From contig CAYQQU010000008.1 in assembly GCA_964419545.1 (NCBI GenBank), forward strand, positions 1-64,000: DNA of 64,000 nt. The letters are read 5' to 3'. The DNA is from CAYQQU01 sp964419545. Lineage in GTDB: Bacteria > Bacteroidota > Bacteroidia > Chitinophagales > Saprospiraceae. This document shows, piece by piece, positions 59,783 to 64,000 of this stretch. The notes beneath the pieces were generated by a model. That model was not told where the DNA came from, did no database searches, and worked only from the letters and a program-made list of their open reading frames with translations. The position numbers were made by a program, and so were the translations under genes. Every line of letters begins with the position of its first letter. The stretch's first letter is position 1.

Positions 59783-61203
59783 GAGAAGCGGAAATAATTT
59801 TTGGCGTTGAAGTAACAAATGTCGCGGGCGATGTGGCCGATCCAGTCCGGGTCGTGCGGCAAGCGACCGCGTTCGACATCCCGGCCGAAGAGGTTGCACA
59901 GCAGGCGTCGGAAATACTCGTGCCGGGGGTAGGAGAGGAATGAGCGGCTGTCGGTCAGCATCCCGATAAAGCTGCTGAGCAGTCCCATGTTGGACAGGGT
60001 GTTGAGCTGTTTTTCCATGCCGTCGAGCTGGTCGAGAAACCACCAGGCCGAACCGTATTGCATTTTGCCTTTGATCGTGCCGTCATTGAAATTGCCGGTC
60101 ATGGTGGCGAAAACCTCGTTATCGCGGGGGTTGAGGTTGTACAGGATGGTTTTTGCCAGTTTATTCTCATTGTCCAGTCGGTCGAGGAAGTGCGCCAGCG
60201 AACGCGCCTGGCTGAAATCTCCGATACTATCGAAGCCGGTATCGGGGCCCAGGGTGCGCAGTGCGCGGGTGTTGGTGTTGCGCAGCGCGCCCAGGTGAAA
60301 CTGTTGCGTCCAGTCGAGCGCATGGTACATTCGCCCCAGGTGGTAGAGGATGGCCGATTGGTACTGGCGGCTTTCTTCATCGGTTACCGTCTGGCCTGCG
60401 AGGCGCTGTTTGAAGATCCGGTTTACATCGTCCCTCCGAAAGCCGTTCGCCGGTAAGTGTTCCAGGCCGTGGTCGGAAAGGCGGCAGCCCAGGCCGTGGA
60501 AGTAGGCCATTCGTTTTTGCAGGGCGTGGATCAGGTCGTCGAATTCTTTGATCGTCGTCTCGCTGGTCCGACCTAACCTGCGAATGTATTTCGGGAATCC
60601 TTCGCGGCCGATGAGAACGGCCGGATCCGGTCGAAAAGTGGGCAGCAGCATCAGGTCTTCATCTGCGTCCTGAAACTGTTGATGGAAGGATAGCTCGTCG
60701 GCGGGATCGTCGGTGGTGCAGACCACTTCTACATTCATTTTCGCGAGCAGGCTGCGCACTGCGAAGGCCGGCCTGGCCAATTGTCGATTACAGGCCTCGT
60801 AAATTTCCCTGGCGTTTTCAGGTTTCAGGAATTCGTCGATACCGAAATACCGCTTAAGCTCGAGATGCGTCCAGTGGAAGAGCGGGTTGCGCAGGGTGTA
60901 GGGGACGGTGGCGGCCCAGTGTTCGAACTTTTCCCAGTCATCGGCATCGCCGGTGATATATCGTTCGTGGATACCGTGGGTGCGCATGGCGCGCCATTTG
61001 TAATGGTCGCCCTTCAGCCAGATCTGGGTCAGGTTCTCGAACTGTTTGTTCCGGCAAATCTCATCGGGCGGCAGGTGGCAGTGGTAGTCGATAATGGGCA
61101 GGTCCTCGACGTACTCGTGATACAGGGTGCGCGAAAAATCGTTCTCCAGGAGAAAATCATCGTGCAGAAAAGCGGTAGCCGGCGAGGTGGAAGGTGTATG
61201 CAT
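59779..61203 (-). CDS. uxaC: Glucuronate (uronate) isomerase
   Basis: The 474-residue enzyme isomerises D-glucuronate to fructuronate and D-galacturonate to tagaturonate. It shows the UxaC opening FLHDDFLLENDFSRTLYHEYVEDLPIIDYHCHLPP with the metal-binding HCH, the VCTTDDPADELSFH segment, and the ending WIGHIARDICYFNAKNYF. The single copy can feed both the UxaB/UxaA branch and the UxuA branch encoded nearby. It lies 22 bp after uxuA. Confidence 0.96.
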   Translation of the reverse strand: MHTPSTSPATAFLHDDFLLENDFSRTLYHEYVEDLPIIDYHCHLPPDEICRNKQFENLTQIWLKGDHYKWRAMRTHGIHERYITGDADDWEKFEHWAATVPYTLRNPLFHWTHLELKRYFGIDEFLKPENAREIYEACNRQLARPAFAVRSLLAKMNVEVVCTTDDPADELSFHQQFQDADEDLMLLPTFRPDPAVLIGREGFPKYIRRLGRTSETTIKEFDDLIHALQKRMAYFHGLGCRLSDHGLEHLPANGFRRDDVNRIFKQRLAGQTVTDEESRQYQSAILYHLGRMYHALDWTQQFHLGALRNTNTRALRTLGPDTGFDSIGDFSQARSLAHFLDRLDNENKLAKTILYNLNPRDNEVFATMTGNFNDGTIKGKMQYGSAWWFLDQLDGMEKQLNTLSNMGLLSSFIGMLTDSRSFLSYPRHEYFRRLLCNLFGRDVERGRLPHDPDWIGHIARDICYFNAKNYFRFS

Positions 61204-61225
61204 TGGTCAAGCGTTTATCAGATGA

Positions 61226-62383
61226 TTAGTTGGTAAGCTGCTGTAACAGACCCGCTTCCAGGCCGCGCAGTTCGGCGAGTCCGGTCAGACGACCGATCAG
61301 GGTGTATCCGGGGTTCGTTTTTCTGTGGAAGTCGTCCAGCAACCGGTGCCCGTGGTCGGGGCGCATGGGCAATTCTTCCGATCGGCTTTGTTGCTCGCGC
61401 AGTAGGGCGGTCATGACGGCGGGCATATCTACGTCCCCGTCCAGGTGGTTGGCCTCGAAAAAGTTGCCTGCATCATCGCGGCGGATATTTCGCAAGTGAA
61501 CAAAATGAATGCGTTCGGCGAATTCGGCCACCATGGCCGGCAGGTCGTTGTCGGGACGCACGCCGAAAGAACCGGTGCAAAAGCACAGCCCATTGGCGGG
61601 GCTGTCGACCGCCCGGAAGAGCAACCGCAGGTCTTCGGCAGTGCTCACTACCCGCGGCAGCCCGAGGATAGGATAGGGGGGATCATCGGGATGGATCACC
61701 AGCCTGACGCCGGCGGCTTCGGCGGCCGGCGTCACTGTTTCCAGGAATTGGATCAGGTGGTCTCGTAGTTTCCGGGCGTCAATATGTTGGTAGGCGGCGA
61801 GGGCCTCGCCAAAATCACTTAAACGATACGCTGCTTCGGCGCCGGGCAGGCCTGCGATGATATTGCTGGTCAATTGTTCTTTTTGGGTTTCGCTGAGCCG
61901 GTCGAAAAAAGCGTCGGCGCTTGCGGCTTCCGCAGCGGGGATCTCCCTTTTAAACAGTCGGTATTCAAAAGCGGCGAGGGCTGCTTTTTCGAAGCGCAGC
62001 GCGGCGTGATGATCGGGCAGCTGGTAGTCGAGGTCGGTCCGGGTCCAGTCGAGTACCGGCATAAAATTATAGGTCACCGTACGAATGCCGTTGCGGCCGA
62101 GCAGCTGCAGACTTTCGCAGTAGTTGTCGAGGTGCGCCCGCCAGTCGCCGGTCTGTTGTTTTATGGCTTCCGACACCGGCAGGCTTTCGACGACTGTCCA
62201 TTCCAGGCCGGCTGCTTCAATTTCCCGTTTGCGCGCCTGTATTTCCGGTTCTTCCCATACGGCGCCGTTGGGGATGTGGTGCAGGGCGGTTACGATACCC
62301 CGTGCTCCGGTTTGCCGGATTTCCCTCAAAGCAATAGGATCTCCGGGTCCGAACCAGCGCCAACAAGGTTTCAGTTTTTTCAT
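61226..62383 (-). CDS. uxuA: Mannonate dehydratase
   Basis: The 385-residue TIM-barrel enzyme dehydrates D-mannonate to 2-keto-3-deoxygluconate. Family markers are WFGPGDPIALREIRQTGARGIVTALHHIPNG, YNFMPVLDWTRTDL, VIHPDDPPYPILGLPRVVST, the CFCTGSFGVRPDND metal region and HFVHLRNI. ATG codons at 62383 and 62395 are both possible. It follows the SDR gene by 16 bp, forming the glucuronate branch with it. Confidence 0.96.
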   Translation of the reverse strand: MKKLKPCWRWFGPGDPIALREIRQTGARGIVTALHHIPNGAVWEEPEIQARKREIEAAGLEWTVVESLPVSEAIKQQTGDWRAHLDNYCESLQLLGRNGIRTVTYNFMPVLDWTRTDLDYQLPDHHAALRFEKAALAAFEYRLFKREIPAAEAASADAFFDRLSETQKEQLTSNIIAGLPGAEAAYRLSDFGEALAAYQHIDARKLRDHLIQFLETVTPAAEAAGVRLVIHPDDPPYPILGLPRVVSTAEDLRLLFRAVDSPANGLCFCTGSFGVRPDNDLPAMVAEFAERIHFVHLRNIRRDDAGNFFEANHLDGDVDMPAVMTALLREQQSRSEELPMRPDHGHRLLDDFHRKTNPGYTLIGRLTGLAELRGLEAGLLQQLTN

Positions 62384-62399
62384 GGTTTGATGCATTGTT

Positions 62400-63209
62400 T
62401 TAAACCCCGCTGAATGCGGAGAACCCTCCGTCGACGGGGATGACGGCGCCGGTGACGAACCGGGCCCCGTCGCTGCACAGCCAGTTGACGGCGCCGCAGA
62501 GCTCCCAGGGGTCGCCGAACCGGCGCATGGGGGTATGCTCGATAATTTTTTTGCCCCGCTCGGTCAGTGAGCCGTCGGCTTTCAGGAGCAACGAGCGGTT
62601 TTGTTCGGCTACGAAAAAGCCCGGGGCGATGGCGTTGACCCGGACACCTTCGCCGAATTTCGCGGCCATTTCGACGGCGAGCCAGCGGGTCAGGTTTTCG
62701 ACTGCGGCTTTGGCGGCAGCGTAGCCGAGCACCCGGGTAAGGGGGCGCTGCGCCGCCACCGAAGAAATATTGATGATGCAGCCGGATCGCCGGTCGGCCA
62801 TCGTTTCGCCAAAAGTCAGGATCGGCAGCAGCGTTCCTTTGAGGTTGAGAGCGGCGACCTGATCGAATGCGTCGATCGAAAGGTCGAAGAGGCTTTGCGA
62901 CGGCAGAATCGTAGCGCCGGCCTGGTTGCCGCCGGCGCAGTTGATGAGGATATCGGCTGCGCCCCAGGCGTCGATGAGGGCCTGGCGGGCGGCCAGCAGC
63001 TGTTCCTTTTCCACTACGTCGGCCGTCAGGGCCAGTGCGGAACCGTCGCGGAGCGAGCGCACGGTATGCGCCACCTTTTCGGGGCTGCGCCCCAGGACCG
63101 CTACCCGGGCGCCGGCCTGCACCAGCCCCGCCGCGATAGCGCTGCCCAAAACACCGCTGCCGCCGGTGATGACGGCTGTTTTTCCTTGCAGATCGTAGAG
63201 GTTTTTCAT
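62400..63209 (-). CDS. SDR-family oxidoreductase, probable D-mannonate oxidoreductase
   Basis: The 269-residue short-chain dehydrogenase has TGGSGVLGSAIA, NCAGGN, the catalytic ISSVAAQ serine and YAAAK, and ends VDGGFSAFSGV. Its position directly before uxuA suggests reduction of D-fructuronate to D-mannonate, as the SDR-type UxuB of Bacillus does, in place of the unrelated long-chain UxuB of E. coli. The start at 63209 gives the family N-terminus. It is the first gene of the hexuronate operon, which runs to 50569. Confidence 0.85.
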   Translation of the reverse strand: MKNLYDLQGKTAVITGGSGVLGSAIAAGLVQAGARVAVLGRSPEKVAHTVRSLRDGSALALTADVVEKEQLLAARQALIDAWGAADILINCAGGNQAGATILPSQSLFDLSIDAFDQVAALNLKGTLLPILTFGETMADRRSGCIINISSVAAQRPLTRVLGYAAAKAAVENLTRWLAVEMAAKFGEGVRVNAIAPGFFVAEQNRSLLLKADGSLTERGKKIIEHTPMRRFGDPWELCGAVNWLCSDGARFVTGAVIPVDGGFSAFSGV

Positions 63210-63307
63210 CGCATTGTATATCCGGCCTGAAACATCGATCAATAGACGCGCCGGAGTCCGCTTTACCCTGAAATAAACCGGCTATAATTCGCAATTCGGC
63301 GGAATAA

Positions 63308-63949
63308 TCAATGGTATCGCAGTTCTTTGCGCAGATGGATCAGCGACCTGCGCATGTGGGTCTCGACGGTCTTGATGGAAATATCGAGAAATTCGGCGAT
63401 TTCCCGGTATTTCATTCCCCTTTCTTTACACAATCTGAAAATATAACGTCCTTTGGGGGGCAGGCTGTCGATCGCCGACTGCACCTTGGCGTCCAGCTCT
63501 TTGCCGATGATCTGATCGGCAGGCGAACAATAGCCCGATTGGTAGTCTTGTTTGATCTCGCCGTTGAAAGGCCGTTCCCTCGCCATTTTGCGCAGGTAGT
63601 CGATGGCCTGGTTGCGCACCGCGGAATACAGATAGTGTTTTACCTTTTTGTTGATGGCGAGGGCGTCGCGGTTCTTCCAGATGCGAATGAAGACATCCGA
63701 GACGACCTCTTCCGATCGGTGAGGGCAATGGACCAGTCGACAAACCTGATGGCATAAGACCGCGTAGTAGCGGTCAAATAACTTTTCGAATGCCCGGTAG
63801 TCATCCTGGCGCCGGACCAGATCAAGTAGTTCCTCATCCGCCGGGCCCTGATGATTAGCGGATATGGTCCGAATTTCCTGATTAGGCAGTGAAGAGGTGC
63901 TGTACATACTACTGGTGTATTGGTTAGAGGATAATGCAATCGGTTGCAC
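63308..63949 (-). CDS. ECF RNA polymerase sigma factor
   Basis: The protein of about 213 residues has sigma-70 region 2 (about 48-115, FEKLFDRYYAVLCHQVCRLV ... EEVVSDVFIRIWKNRD) and region 4 (about 150-205, LPPKGRYIFRLCKERGMKYREIAEFLDISIKTVETHM), typical of the expanded Bacteroidota ECF family. Such factors usually precede a FecR anti-sigma gene; here the next gene downstream is the hexuronate SDR. The start may be at 63949 or at the internal ATG 63907. Whether it controls the hexuronate operon is not shown. Confidence 0.9.
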   Translation of the reverse strand: MQPIALSSNQYTSSMYSTSSLPNQEIRTISANHQGPADEELLDLVRRQDDYRAFEKLFDRYYAVLCHQVCRLVHCPHRSEEVVSDVFIRIWKNRDALAINKKVKHYLYSAVRNQAIDYLRKMARERPFNGEIKQDYQSGYCSPADQIIGKELDAKVQSAIDSLPPKGRYIFRLCKERGMKYREIAEFLDISIKTVETHMRRSLIHLRKELRYH

Positions 63950-64000
63950 AAAAGATTTATTGAATTATTCGGTTTTATTTTCTGTTTTTGCAGTCCGCTT

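Overview
The window comes from a GC-rich member of the Bacteroidota, most likely Saprospiria (Lewinella-like). The taxonomic level below phylum is an inference from gene content. The phylum call rests on type IX secretion genes (PorU, PorV, PorP/SprF, GldK), a SusC/SusD pair, a DUF4295 gene behind rpmG, no Shine-Dalgarno sequences, and repeated TAnnTTTG -7 promoter elements with a TTG/TTTG box about 20 bases upstream.

Layout. 1-2100: an edge fragment of a palindromic repeat, the RNase P RNA, and an Rpn-family nuclease gene between short direct repeats. 2059-11749: an intradiol-dioxygenase-like lipoprotein, a membrane LytTR regulator, porU-porV on the minus strand, then a PorP/SprF protein and gldK on the plus strand, without gldL/M/N. 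12098-17821: murF, a degenerate ureohydrolase divergent from a Glu/Leu/Phe/Val dehydrogenase, and an OmpA-type barrel protein. 18077-24059: a susC-susD-fasciclin lipoprotein operon. 24655-28928: ribA, an App1-type phosphatase, two poorly known secreted proteins and a quinone reductase. 28990-33856: a tight operon of GH13 hydrolase, DASS transporter, cNMP-domain histidine kinase and single-domain response regulator. 34006-37984: MFS transporter, RlpA, ftsY, and a tRNA-Arg/rpmB/rpmG/DUF4295 unit with a near-consensus promoter and a strong terminator. 38115-45800: an RsiV-like lipoprotein, two Tat-exported Gfo/Idh/MocA oxidoreductases with a DUF1080 protein, a 164-bp palindromic element next to an Rpn remnant, two tandem barrel proteins, and a truncated third Gfo/Idh/MocA gene. 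45831-63209: hexuronate catabolism. 63308-63949: an ECF sigma factor.

The hexuronate region encodes a nearly complete route. UxaC isomerises glucuronate/galacturonate; UxaB-UxaA and an SDR reductase plus UxuA give 2-keto-3-deoxygluconate (KDG). A GH88/105 hydrolase with KduI-like and KduD proteins brings in unsaturated uronates. KdgK and KdgA convert KDG to pyruvate and glyceraldehyde-3-phosphate. A TRAP transporter and a GntP permease are the probable uptake systems, and a DUF4861 lipoprotein of unknown role sits inside the operon.

The least explained structure is non-coding: a 164-bp MITE-like palindrome with a 51-base identical inverted partner at the window edge, and a dispersed 51-58 bp intergenic palindrome with a conserved loop. 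I found no CRISPR array, prophage, complete insertion sequence or recognisable defence island. Functions are read from recognisable motifs and gene context; no database search was possible.
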